Source of the DNA: CAXMRP01 sp965216515
GTDB taxonomy: Bacteria > Pseudomonadota > Alphaproteobacteria > Rhizobiales > Afifellaceae
NCBI GenBank assembly: GCA_965216515.1
Contig: OZ244173.1
Coordinates: 2,542,001 to 2,606,000, forward strand
DNA length: 64,000 nt
Direction of reading: 5' to 3'
Shown: piece by piece, positions 35,668-44,626 of the stretch
Layout: every line of letters starts with the position of its first letter
Position numbering within the stretch: the first letter of the stretch is position 1
The notes under the pieces: model-generated
The model's input: only the letters and a program-made list of their open reading frames with translations
What the model was told of the DNA's origin: nothing
The model's database searches: none
Translations under genes and position numbers: made by a program

Positions 35668-36597
35668 ATGCACGACAATGGTAAGAAGGGCCGTGGCGCT
35701 GACGCGGCCGACGACAGACATTCGCCGGACGCGTCGGCAGACGCGCCCGACCGCCCGGTCTGGGCGAAGCCGGATGGCGACATCGAGACTGACTTCGACA
35801 AGGTGGCCGAACGCGCCGCCGCCATGGCCGGAGAGGATCCCGCCGGGGAGCCGGATGACTGGACCGAGATGGAGATTGACGCCGAGCTGGACCGCCTCGA
35901 TGCCGCCGAGGCGGATCGGTCGGCGCCCGGAGAGGCCGACATTGCCGGCGACCCTGATCCTGCCGAAGTCATTGCCCGTCTGGAGGCGGAGAAGGACGAT
36001 CTCACCGACCGGCTGTTGCGGGTCGTTGCTGACATGGACAATCTGCGCAAGCGCACCGAGCGCGACCTCGCCGACACGCGCAAATACGGATTGTCGAAGT
36101 TTGCCGGCGACCTGCTCACTGTCGGCGACAATCTCCAGCGCGCGCTCCAGGCGGTCAGCGAAGAGGCGCTGGACGCTGACACCGGGCCGCTGAAGGGGCT
36201 GCTCGACGGTGTGGAAATGACCGCCCGCGAACTCGACAAGGTGCTGGAAAAGCACGGTGTCACCCGCATCGACCCGGCCGGCGAAAAGTTCGATCCCCAC
36301 CGCCATCAGGCCATGTACCAGGCCGATAATCCCGACGTGCCGAACGGCACCGTCACCGAGGTGATACAGGCCGGCTATCTGATCGGCGACCGCGTGCTGC
36401 GCGCCGCCATGGTTGGCGTTGCCCGCAGCAGCCGTTCCGCCGACGGGCAGGGCGCTGCGGCCGGGTCAGATACCGGACCGGCCGCGTCCGGCGAAACGGC
36501 CGCCGGCGATCCCGACGCAAAACCCGGGGCCGACGGGGAGTCCGGCGTCGATGCTGCCGGCGATCCGGCCGAGCCGAAGGCCGGCGACGCCGCTTGA
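35668..36597 (+). CDS. grpE: Nucleotide exchange factor GrpE
   Basis: 309 residues from the ATG at 35668. The GrpE core spans ~105-250: a coiled coil (ARLEAEKDDLTDRLLRVVADMDNLRKRTERD) and the beta domain ending NGTVTEVIQAGYLIGDRVLRAAMVGVA. It releases ADP from DnaK. It is much longer than the usual ~200 residues, owing to an acidic ~100-residue N-terminal extension and an Ala/Gly/Asp-rich ~50-residue tail, both probably disordered. Confidence 0.94.
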   Translation: MHDNGKKGRGADAADDRHSPDASADAPDRPVWAKPDGDIETDFDKVAERAAAMAGEDPAGEPDDWTEMEIDAELDRLDAAEADRSAPGEADIAGDPDPAEVIARLEAEKDDLTDRLLRVVADMDNLRKRTERDLADTRKYGLSKFAGDLLTVGDNLQRALQAVSEEALDADTGPLKGLLDGVEMTARELDKVLEKHGVTRIDPAGEKFDPHRHQAMYQADNPDVPNGTVTEVIQAGYLIGDRVLRAAMVGVARSSRSADGQGAAAGSDTGPAASGETAAGDPDAKPGADGESGVDAAGDPAEPKAGDAA

Positions 36598-36711
36598 GGC
36601 CATGTGGGCGGCCATGATTGGGTCGCGCCGCCAATTCCGCTTCGGCGACCGGCGGACGGTCCGGCAGCCTGCCTGACCGTTCAGATCGACCGTGTATTTC
36701 GCGGACCGGCG

Positions 36712-38463
36712 CTAGTTCGTCTTCGGCTGTGGATTGCGCGCCGTTTCGCCGAAGTTCTGGCCGAAGATGGCCGCCGCACCCGCCAGGCCCGATGAGCCGC
36801 CGACCACCGTGTTGGGCACCAGCTTGCCGACCAGGCCGACCAGTTCCGGCTTGCGCTCCAGCGACACCAGCAATTTCTCAAGCGCCTGCAGCAGCGCCAC
36901 CCGGTCCTGGCCCAGCACTTCGGCCTGGGCCCGCTGGCCGCGCGCCAGCTCTTCCAGATATTGCCGTTCGGCGCGGCCCAGCGCGGCGCGCTCTTCCTCG
37001 CGCTGGTTGGCGACCTTCACGGCGATCTGCGCCTGCACCAGCCGCGGCTGCTCGTTGGCCGTGGCGCGGGCCTGCTCGGTCTCGATGCGTTGTTCCTGGG
37101 CCTGGGTTTCGCGCTGATAGGCCTTGGTCAGCTGGTCGGCGAGCTGTTCGCGCAGCCGCTGCACCAGCAGTTCCGGCGGCACGGCCGGCTCGCCGAGGCG
37201 GATCTCGCGAATATCGACACCGGCCTTTCGGCCTTCCTGCTTGACCAGGTCTTCGATATTGTCCTCCAGTGCGCCGCGGCTCTCGATGAGGTCGAGCACC
37301 CGGGTCGGCCGGCGGATCATCTGGCCGGGATTTTCCGGATCCGGCAGCGTGATGTCGGAGCCGGCGACATTGCGCACGATGGAGCGGATCGCCGGGGTGA
37401 GAATGCGGTTCTCGATTTCCTCAAGGCCGCCGACGGCGCCGACCACGATCGGCGCATTTTCCGGAGAGACCTGTACCAGCGCCCGCAATTCCTGCGGCAC
37501 GTCCCAGCCTTCCACCTTGACGAAGATCGCCTGGTCGGCGGCGCCGGGCGGCGTCGACAGCGCTTCGGAACGCTCCGACTGCTTGATATTGCCTTCCTGG
37601 TCGACCGACAGGTCGATAATCCGCTTGGTGAAGCCACCCTTGTATTCCCAGGTTTGCACCCGTGTGTCGACGAGCGTCACCTGATAGGCGTGGCGGTTGA
37701 GATAGTAGGCGCCGGGGAACAGCGGCTGTCGCCAGATGCCCACACAGCCCTGCGGCACCAGCGGCACCGACAGCGCGCCGGCCAGCGCACCGGCCTCGGC
37801 CGCCGTCACTTCCTGCTCCACGCATTGCGCGGCCGGCTGCCGGACGTTGGATTTCACCACCCCGACATGGCCGGCGGGGATGATTGTCGCCTGGGTCTGG
37901 TCGGAGACCGTGACCTTGTAGAGATAGCGGTTGATCCGGTAACTGCCGGGCTTCAGCACGGTCTCCTGCGGACCGCGATGGCCGGCGGAGGTGAGGAAGG
38001 TCTCCGCGTTCAGCATGTCGGCGACCTGGTCATCGGGGATGGCCGGGGCGATGAACATGCCCGCCGGCATCGGCGCCCCGTCCAGCGTCGTGATCTGCCC
38101 GTAATAGCCTTCAGGAACCGTGATGACCGGGAATTCCTCGAAATCATAGAGGATCCGCACCAGCGGAATGACATGGAAGCCCGGCCCCAGGATCCGCGCC
38201 TGCGGTCCCTTCTCGCCGTCCAGCGCGATGATCCGGCCCTCTGGCAGTTCCTTGAACGCGTAGATGCGTTTCAGATGGCCGACGGAGTTGGCGTCGACGA
38301 AGACGAAGGACGAGCTGGCCAGCGCCAGAACACCGAGCACCATGGCCGCCAGACCGGCGGCCCGGCGCCCGACCTGCCGCATGGCGGATTTCGGTTTTCC
38401 CGGCCGAACGACCAGATAGAGCCCGACAAGTAAAAACAGAAAGCCGACAAGTACGCTGATCAT
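36712..38463 (-). CDS. SPFH/band-7 domain membrane protein with internal repeats
   Basis: 583 residues from the ATG at 38463 (MISVLVGFLFLL). Two N-terminal membrane helices (~1-18 and ~40-60) are followed by a long extended region. Three repeats of a PG-x-aromatic-x-x-x segment followed by 'Y/F-x-V' and a VPEGYYG/IPAGHVG/YKGGF turn occur before the SPFH domain. A C-terminal coiled coil (AYQRETQAQEQRIETEQARATANEQ) has flotillin-like character. SPFH proteins scaffold membrane microdomains. No NfeD partner is present. Function unknown beyond family. Confidence 0.8.
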   Translation of the reverse strand: MISVLVGFLFLLVGLYLVVRPGKPKSAMRQVGRRAAGLAAMVLGVLALASSSFVFVDANSVGHLKRIYAFKELPEGRIIALDGEKGPQARILGPGFHVIPLVRILYDFEEFPVITVPEGYYGQITTLDGAPMPAGMFIAPAIPDDQVADMLNAETFLTSAGHRGPQETVLKPGSYRINRYLYKVTVSDQTQATIIPAGHVGVVKSNVRQPAAQCVEQEVTAAEAGALAGALSVPLVPQGCVGIWRQPLFPGAYYLNRHAYQVTLVDTRVQTWEYKGGFTKRIIDLSVDQEGNIKQSERSEALSTPPGAADQAIFVKVEGWDVPQELRALVQVSPENAPIVVGAVGGLEEIENRILTPAIRSIVRNVAGSDITLPDPENPGQMIRRPTRVLDLIESRGALEDNIEDLVKQEGRKAGVDIREIRLGEPAVPPELLVQRLREQLADQLTKAYQRETQAQEQRIETEQARATANEQPRLVQAQIAVKVANQREEERAALGRAERQYLEELARGQRAQAEVLGQDRVALLQALEKLLVSLERKPELVGLVGKLVPNTVVGGSSGLAGAAAIFGQNFGETARNPQPKTN

Positions 38464-38643
38464 CGATGGTCTCCCCGAGTGCCGCAGCAACCGTCACTGT
38501 TCCACAGCCGGCGGACGGCAAGAAAATTGTCCCGGCCCCCGTGTATCGCACCAGTATTGAATTATCGTATCGTTGGCGATCAATGCCGATTATGGTGAAA
38601 GAACCGTAAATCGGCCGTTTGGCGGCAATCACCGGAGGCGAGC

Positions 38644-39033
38644 ATGACGGAACACGGTCATTTTCATTGGAACGAATTGATGACCCGCGACGCGGAAGCT
38701 GCGAAAACGTTCTATTCGGAGACCCTCGGCTGGACCTTCGAAAGCTGGGACATGGGCGAGGGCGGCATGTATTGGGTGGCGATGGCGGGTGACAAGCCGG
38801 TCGGCGGCGTGTTCGAGATGAAGGGTCCGGATTTCGAGGGCGTGCCGGAGAACTGGGCTGCCTATATTGCCGTCGACGATATCGATGCCCGGCTGGACAA
38901 GGCCCGGGCCCACGGCATTGCCGTCATTCGCGAGCCCTTCGATGTGCCGCAGGTCGGCCGCATAGCCAGATTCAGGGAGCCGGGCGGCGCCGTCATCGGC
39001 TGGATGACGCCGGCTGAAACCCCGCAGGGTTGA
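38644..39033 (+). CDS. VOC (glyoxalase/bleomycin-resistance-like) family protein
   Basis: 129 residues. HWNELMTRDAEAAKTFYSETLGWTFE and the second half IAVDDIDARLDKARAHGI...GRIARFREPGGAVIGWMTP show the two beta-alpha-beta-beta-beta modules of the vicinal oxygen chelate fold. Metal ligands are plausible at His8 and Glu near the end. Substrate is not predictable. Preceded by GGAGGCG 3 bases from the ATG. It is convergent with the MFS gene. Confidence 0.82.
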   Translation: MTEHGHFHWNELMTRDAEAAKTFYSETLGWTFESWDMGEGGMYWVAMAGDKPVGGVFEMKGPDFEGVPENWAAYIAVDDIDARLDKARAHGIAVIREPFDVPQVGRIARFREPGGAVIGWMTPAETPQG

Positions 39034-39072
39034 TCGCGCACCATCCTGCGGTTGCGGTGCCCTGGCCGCCGT

Positions 39073-40287
39073 TCACGCGGCGACGGTGTCGCGGCGGCGG
39101 ATGGTGACAAACAGCGAACCGACGATGATCAAGTTGATGATCCCGGCGAATGCGGCGTTGGCGAAGCTCATCGTGTAGGCCCCGGTCAGATCGAAGAAGA
39201 ACCCGCCCTGCCAGCCGCCCAGGCCGTGGCCCAGCCAGCCGAAGGCCAGGATGATCCCGGTTGCCGCGCCGCGCTGCGAGGCCGGCGTCAGCGCCCGTGT
39301 CGTGATCAGCAAGGTCGTCATCACGCCGGCATAGCCGAAACCGTAGATCGGCGCGAAGGCGTAAAAGTGGTCGAGATTGTCGATGCGGGTGAAGACGAAG
39401 ACGAGCACGGTTTGCCACGCCGAGGCGGTCAGGTAGGCGGGGATTGCCCCGATCATGTCGGCCAGCTTGCCGAACGCCACCCGCCCGGCAATGGCGGTCA
39501 GAAGGACAAGAAACAGCACGCTGCTCGCCTCCGGCGCTGAAATGCCCCGGCCCTGGATCAGCGGCACCAGGTGCATCAGCGGCACCGCCATGCAGGTGCA
39601 GCAGAACAGCACCGCGGCACTGAGCCAAATAACGACGATATTGGTCGGCAGCGGCACCGGTGTGTCGATTTCACCGCCGCCAGGTCCGGCCGCCGGCGGT
39701 GTGCGCACGAGAAACGCCAGCGGTACCAGGCTCGCCAGCGAGATTACGCCCAACGCCGCCATGGCGCCGCGCCATCCCAGCGCATCAATCAGAAGGGCCG
39801 TGCCGAACGGCACGCCACCCTGTCCGACCGCCTGGCCGGCCGAGGCGATGCCGATGGCTAGCCCGGCCCCGGCCCGGAACCAGTTGCCGACAAGCGTGAT
39901 CAGCGGCGCAAACAGCGATCCGCCGCCCAGCGCGCCGGCGATGAAAAACAGCGCTTGAAGCTGCCACAGCCGGGTGGCCTGCGACGCCGCCAGCACACAC
40001 ACGCCCAGCGCCACCGCGCCGAACAGGCACACCGTGCGGACAGGAACACGGTCGGCGATCGCGCCCATCGTGATACCGCCGATCGCCAGGCCGATCAGGC
40101 CGATCGTGTTGATGAGGGCGATCGAGCCGCGCGCCCAGCCGAACTCCGCTTCCAGCGGGATGAAGAAAACAGACAGCCCGTTGACCAGTTGGCCCATGGC
40201 GATCGCCAGCATGGTTGCGGCGACAAACACGATAACCCAGCGATAGGCAGGCTGGCTGTCCCGGCCGGTCGTCATATCGGTCGTCAC
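39073..40287 (-). CDS. Major facilitator superfamily transporter
   Basis: 404 residues with 12 predicted helices. Helix 1 is WVIVFVAATMLAIAMGQLVNGLSVFFIPLE, and the loop 2-3 motif A is degenerate (GAIADRVPVRTV). It resembles oxalate/formate-antiporter-like or monocarboxylate MFS members (GISAPEASSVLFLVLLTAIAGRVAFGKLAD). An in-frame Met five codons in is an alternative start. Substrate unknown; no enzyme operon adjoins it. Confidence 0.85.
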   Translation of the reverse strand: MTTDMTTGRDSQPAYRWVIVFVAATMLAIAMGQLVNGLSVFFIPLEAEFGWARGSIALINTIGLIGLAIGGITMGAIADRVPVRTVCLFGAVALGVCVLAASQATRLWQLQALFFIAGALGGGSLFAPLITLVGNWFRAGAGLAIGIASAGQAVGQGGVPFGTALLIDALGWRGAMAALGVISLASLVPLAFLVRTPPAAGPGGGEIDTPVPLPTNIVVIWLSAAVLFCCTCMAVPLMHLVPLIQGRGISAPEASSVLFLVLLTAIAGRVAFGKLADMIGAIPAYLTASAWQTVLVFVFTRIDNLDHFYAFAPIYGFGYAGVMTTLLITTRALTPASQRGAATGIILAFGWLGHGLGGWQGGFFFDLTGAYTMSFANAAFAGIINLIIVGSLFVTIRRRDTVAA

Positions 40288-40428
40288 GTATCCATTTCCT
40301 TTGCGGCGGTTTGTCGCGGCTGGCCACCCTGCACCGATTTGTCGGCGATGAAAACCCGGCCCGGCAACATTCCGGCGTCCGGTTTGCGCCGTTCGCCGGC
40401 GGCGTTCGGGGGCTGCCGGTGATCCGTG

Positions 40429-42495
40429 TCAGTCGCCGGATGCTGGCGGGTCCGGCTTCTTGTGCGGCCCGGTGTTCGGCGCGCTGGTTTTCCGGCGCTC
40501 CACCAGCGAAAGGGCGCGCTGCAACACCCCGGCGGCATCGCGCACCTGGTCCGCGGTCATGGTGTCCACGTCCAGTTCCAGGTTCAGCCCCGGCCCGTCG
40601 GCGCTGAGCCGCTGCTGCTGCCGCGCTGCTGTTTTCAGGTCAAGCGCCTCATATGTGGCCAGCGGATAGGCGATTCCCTTGACCTCGATCTTGCCCATCT
40701 CGCGGCAATCGATGGCGTCGCGGACCAGCGCGTGCGTTTCATATGAAATCAGGATCTGGCCCGGATCGGCGGCGGTCTGGATTCGCGATGCCGCATTCAC
40801 CGTCCCGCCGATGATCGTATAGTCCATCCGCGCGTCGCTGCCGAAGTTCCCCACCGTGCAGTATCCGGTGTGGATGCCGAACCGGCAGTTCAGCGGCCGT
40901 TCGATCCCGGCCCCGCGCCACTTGCCCGCCAGATCGTTCAGCCGGTCGCGCATGGCGATCGCCATCGTCACGCAGGCCAGCGCATCGGCTTTCGCCCCGT
41001 TGGTCTCCGGATCCCCGAAAAAGATCATGATCGCGTCGCCGATATACTTGTCGATCGTCGCGCCATGCGCCAGCGCAATCTGCGTCATCTCGTTGAGATA
41101 GTCGTTCAGGAGCCCGGTCAGTTCTTCCGATTCCATTCGGTCGGCGGTTTCCGTGAAGCTGACGATATCGGAGAAGAAGACGGTCAGTTTCTTGCGGGTG
41201 CTGGCGACCTCGACCGCCTGCCGGCCGGAAAAGATCGATTCGTAGACCTGTGGCGAGAGATATCTGGACAATTGGCCCGAAAGCCGCTGAAGCCAGTCCG
41301 TCTGTTTCTGCAGCTCCGCCTCGCGCGCATCGATCTCGTCCATATATCCCGATAGCGCCTGGGCGATGTCGCCGATTTCGTCGCGGCGCCTGTCGGCAAG
41401 GTCGCGCCGGCGATCCTGCGAATAGGCGCGCAGGGCGGCGCGTACCCTGTCCAGCCGCCGCAGCACCAGGCGCTGCAGCAGGATCCAGAGCACCACGCTG
41501 CCGGCCAGGGTTGCGGCGACGACCGCCGTCATCACCACGATATTGTTGCGGGTCGCGGAGGCGACGAGCTGTGTTTCCGCGGTGAGTTCGGCACTGGCGC
41601 GCGAAAATTCGGTGGTTGCGGTGCTGATGAGCCGGTTTGCGATCAGCGAGTTTTCCTCGACCAGCGCCTTGATCTTGAACGCGTTGGTCAGTTCGGTGGA
41701 TTTGTCCCGGAAGATATTGTCCTTCTGCGATGCCCAATATTCAAAAAACGCCGCGCCCTCCCGACCATCCGCAGCCGCCGCGCCCTCCGGTGTTGGCGCC
41801 GACACGATATCTTGCAGTCGGGCAACGCTTGCCTCGACCTGCTTCCTGTTGCGGGAAAACCGGGCGCGATTGGTATCGAGAATGGTCGCCAGAAGCCGCT
41901 GGATGGTGGCCGCCATCTGAAGCGGCGCCTGTTCCGCCTCGCTGCCGGCGGCATCCTGCCGCGCAATGTCGCGGGCCATCCGCCGGAACGCCTCGATATG
42001 CTTTTCCAGTCGCTTGCGGACATCGATCTGCCGGCGCACGACCGTCGTCAGGCTGGTCTGGTTTGCCGCCAGCGCGGCGGCATTGTTCTTCAGCTTTTCG
42101 ATGGCATCGGTATCGGTGACGAGTGCGCTGATATCGGCGATCAGCGCGTCTTGCGACCCGGTCTTGTCCTTGATCCGCGACAGCAGGGTCTCGAATTCGT
42201 AGCGGGTCGGATTGGTGCTCAGCGCCGGCGCGATGGCGATGCTGGCCGACGCTTCCTGGGAGAGCTGCGACAGCTTCACCAGCCGGGGCAGCGATTGGTC
42301 CCTGAGCGCGGTGATTTCGGTGCCCACGCGGCCCAACTGTTCGGCGACCACAAGCAGGCCCGCCAGAATCAGCACCGCGACACCGGCCAGGGCGGAGAAC
42401 AACAGGGTCGAAATCCGGTAGCGTGTCCTGATCCGCCCGGCATTTTGCTCGCCGGTCGCAGGTGGCCCGGTTTTTCCCGCCGGCCCCGCCCTCAT
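40429..42495 (-). CDS. Membrane class III adenylate cyclase with TorS-like sensor region and HAMP
   Basis: 688 residues from the ATG at 42495. TM1 is at ~30-52, then a long helical extracytoplasmic region (~53-315), TM2 at ~316-340, a HAMP domain, and a class III cyclase domain from ~430. Metal-binding Asp is in FFSDIVSFTE and GDAIMIFFGDP; KYIGDA and MDYTIIGGTVNAASR supply the adenine-specifying Lys and Asp, so ATP is the likely substrate. The sensor helices (ALRDQSLPRLVKLSQLSQEA) resemble TorS-like sensors that read a periplasmic binding protein. Its ATG overlaps the stop of the upstream binding-protein gene by one base (TGATG). Confidence 0.88.
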   Translation of the reverse strand: MRAGPAGKTGPPATGEQNAGRIRTRYRISTLLFSALAGVAVLILAGLLVVAEQLGRVGTEITALRDQSLPRLVKLSQLSQEASASIAIAPALSTNPTRYEFETLLSRIKDKTGSQDALIADISALVTDTDAIEKLKNNAAALAANQTSLTTVVRRQIDVRKRLEKHIEAFRRMARDIARQDAAGSEAEQAPLQMAATIQRLLATILDTNRARFSRNRKQVEASVARLQDIVSAPTPEGAAAADGREGAAFFEYWASQKDNIFRDKSTELTNAFKIKALVEENSLIANRLISTATTEFSRASAELTAETQLVASATRNNIVVMTAVVAATLAGSVVLWILLQRLVLRRLDRVRAALRAYSQDRRRDLADRRRDEIGDIAQALSGYMDEIDAREAELQKQTDWLQRLSGQLSRYLSPQVYESIFSGRQAVEVASTRKKLTVFFSDIVSFTETADRMESEELTGLLNDYLNEMTQIALAHGATIDKYIGDAIMIFFGDPETNGAKADALACVTMAIAMRDRLNDLAGKWRGAGIERPLNCRFGIHTGYCTVGNFGSDARMDYTIIGGTVNAASRIQTAADPGQILISYETHALVRDAIDCREMGKIEVKGIAYPLATYEALDLKTAARQQQRLSADGPGLNLELDVDTMTADQVRDAAGVLQRALSLVERRKTSAPNTGPHKKPDPPASGD

Positions 42496-43517
42496 CAACG
42501 GAAGGGCGGGCTGTACTGCAACCCGCCGTCACGCCACAGCCTGTTCAGGCCCCGCTTGACGTTGATGGCGCTCTCTTTGCCCAGGTAGCGATCGAAGATT
42601 TCGCCGTAGTTCCCGGAATTGGCGATAATCCGCAATGCCCAGTCCGCCTCCAGGCCCAGTTCCTTGCTGCTGTCCATCGGTTCGGCCCCGAGCAGACGCC
42701 GCACGGAGGGATCGCGGCTTTCAAGATGTTGCCGGTAGTTGTCCCGTGTGATGCCCCTTTCCTCCGCAAAGATGGTCGCGAAGATCGCCCAGCGGACGAG
42801 CGTCGCCCATTTCATGTCCCGGGTGTGCACATAGGCGACCAGCGGCTCCTTGGAGATGATCTCGTCGTGGAGCACGTAGTTGTCGGCGTCATCGACACCG
42901 GTCGTGCGGACGGAGGCGAGCACCAGCCGGTCGGTGGTCAGAAGATCGCATTTGCGGGCGAAAAACGCGGCATCGCGCCCCTCCGACGATTCAAACGGCA
43001 GGACTTCCCAGTCCAGATTGTTGAAATTGATGAAATCCTCGAGGTTGGAGATCGTCGTCGTGGAGTGGGAGACGCAAACCTTGGCTGATTTCAAATCCGA
43101 CAGCGCGCCGGGCGCCGATCCCTTGTGGGAGAGGAATCCCTGGCCGTCATAGTAGAGGACGGCGGCCGGGATCAGGCTGCGGCTGACGTCGCGGGAGAGG
43201 GTCCACGTCACATTCGAGACATAGATGTCGACATCGCCTTCGTGGATGCTTTGCAGCCCGTGCCGGATATCCACCGGCGAAAGCTCCACCGCATCGCGGT
43301 CCCCGAACAGGCCGAGCGCGACGACGCGGCAGAATTCCGGGAAAAAGCCCTCATACCCGGTTTCCCCGATCCGCGTGTCACCGACCGACCGGTTGCCGAT
43401 GGCGCATCTGACATAGCCGCGATCGACAACCGCCTCCAGCACCTCGCCGGCATGCGCCGAAGTGCCGAGCCTGGCTCCGGTCGGGCCGGCAAGGATCAGG
43501 CCGGCGCACAGGGCCAT
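42495..43517 (-). CDS. AapJ-like periplasmic amino-acid-type binding protein, orphan
   Basis: 340 residues from the ATG at 43517 (start uncertain). VVDRGYVRCAIGNRSVGD, EFCRVVALGLFGD, IHEGDVDIYVSNVTWTLSRD and KVCVSHSTTTISNLEDF match the general amino-acid ABC binding protein AapJ/BztA group. A signal segment ALCAGLILAGPTGARLGTSAHA lacks a basic start; a GTG at 43568, or an ATG near 43760 preceded by AGGGG and a TATACT box (43776-43781, minus strand), could be the real start. No ABC permease or ATPase gene is nearby. Its stop codon overlaps the cyclase start, so the two are coupled, which suggests a sensory rather than transport role. Confidence 0.82.
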   Translation of the reverse strand: MALCAGLILAGPTGARLGTSAHAGEVLEAVVDRGYVRCAIGNRSVGDTRIGETGYEGFFPEFCRVVALGLFGDRDAVELSPVDIRHGLQSIHEGDVDIYVSNVTWTLSRDVSRSLIPAAVLYYDGQGFLSHKGSAPGALSDLKSAKVCVSHSTTTISNLEDFINFNNLDWEVLPFESSEGRDAAFFARKCDLLTTDRLVLASVRTTGVDDADNYVLHDEIISKEPLVAYVHTRDMKWATLVRWAIFATIFAEERGITRDNYRQHLESRDPSVRRLLGAEPMDSSKELGLEADWALRIIANSGNYGEIFDRYLGKESAINVKRGLNRLWRDGGLQYSPPFR

Positions 43518-43924
43518 GGCGACCGGGCGGCAGTCTGACGCGATGCCGGCCAGCGCCGTCTGAACCACGGGCCGCCGGTCGGCCGGGCACCGGTTTTCAT
43601 GGCGCCGGTCCGCCGGGCACCCGTTATCTGGATGGCCGGACGAGGCCGCGCCGCATTGCAAATTGCAGGCGCGCCGGATGATGCCAGCCATCGGACCTGA
43701 CATCCGCAATGTCTGTGGGACCGCCCTTGCTTTGCCCCCGAACCGCAGGTTCGCCATCATTAACATCCCCTGCCGAGTATAGCATTTGTCGCCGGCCTGT
43801 GCACGCGGCCGGTTGCCGCCCCGCCGGGGCCTGATGTCGCGCGCCGGCGACCGCCCCGCCGCCTGCCGGGCGGCCCGAAAACGAACGGCCTTGACCGCGC
43901 GCCGCGCCGGGGCCATGGAGTGGC
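43518..43924. other. Control region between binding-protein gene and pyrE, with 30-base repeat
   Basis: Up to 407 bases, depending on the start used for the binding protein. It contains the tandem repeat at 43573-43620. On the minus strand a TATACT box (43776-43781) and an AGGGG ribosome-like site lie ahead of ATGs at ~43760. The side facing pyrE is GC rich with no clear promoter consensus. Confidence 0.5.
43573..43620. repeat. 30-base-period direct repeat
   Basis: An 18-base word, CGCCGGTCGGCCGGGCAC at 43573-43590, recurs with one mismatch at 43603-43620. If translated in the binding-protein frame it gives the repeated peptide CPADRR-x-EN, so it may be low-complexity DNA between the promoter and the true start. 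Confidence 0.7.
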
Positions 43925-44536
43925 ATGGCCATAGACCCCGCGCCGCTGGACGATCGCCAGCGCCTGTTCGACATCATTGCCGCCCGATCCTTTCGGCAGG
44001 GAGAGACATTCACGCTCGTTTCCGGGCGTCGGAGCACGATCTATTTCAACCTCAAGCCGACCATGCTCTATCCCGAGGGTGCCCGGTTGATCGGCGCCCT
44101 TGTCGCCTGTCAGGCCAGGCATCTGGGCGCGACCCATGTCGGCGGGCTGGAAATGGGCGCGGTGCCCATCGTCACGGCGGTCGCCGCCATGAGCGCCGTT
44201 GCGCAAGATCCGGTCAGTGCCTTTTTCATCCGCAAGCAGGCCAAGGGTCATGGCACCCGGAACCTGATCGAGGGGCTGGCCGACGGCGCCGGGCTCACCG
44301 GCGCGTCCGTCGTCGTGGTCGAGGATGTCACCACGACCGGCGGTTCGGCCCTGAAGGCCGTCGAGGTGATCCGTGCCGCCGGCGCGCGGGTCGAACATCT
44401 GATCACCATCGTCGATCGGGAGGAGGGCGCCACTGCCGCCTTTGCCGAGGCTGGCATCACCTTGCACGCGCTTTTTCGAAAGGGCGAATTCGCCGAAGAT
44501 CACGTATCCGAAACAGTTACGGAAACGAATCCTTAA
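43925..44536 (+). CDS. pyrE: Orotate phosphoribosyltransferase
   Basis: 203 residues. The PRPP-binding motif VVVVEDVTTTGGSALKA and the orotate-binding RQGETFTLVSGRRSTIYFNLKP define it. It converts orotate and PRPP to OMP in pyrimidine synthesis. No pyrC/pyrF is adjacent. It converges with the broken GMC oxidoreductase gene, 90 bases beyond its end. The C-terminus (HALFRKGEFAEDHVSETVTET) is slightly longer than usual. Confidence 0.95.
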   Translation: MAIDPAPLDDRQRLFDIIAARSFRQGETFTLVSGRRSTIYFNLKPTMLYPEGARLIGALVACQARHLGATHVGGLEMGAVPIVTAVAAMSAVAQDPVSAFFIRKQAKGHGTRNLIEGLADGAGLTGASVVVVEDVTTTGGSALKAVEVIRAAGARVEHLITIVDREEGATAAFAEAGITLHALFRKGEFAEDHVSETVTETNP

Positions 44537-44626
44537 CGAGGCGGCCCGTTCATTTCGAATACGAAATGAGCAAATTGGCCGGTTCATGCGCCGGGCGGTG
44601 CTTCGGATTGTCCGGCCGGTTGGCGG

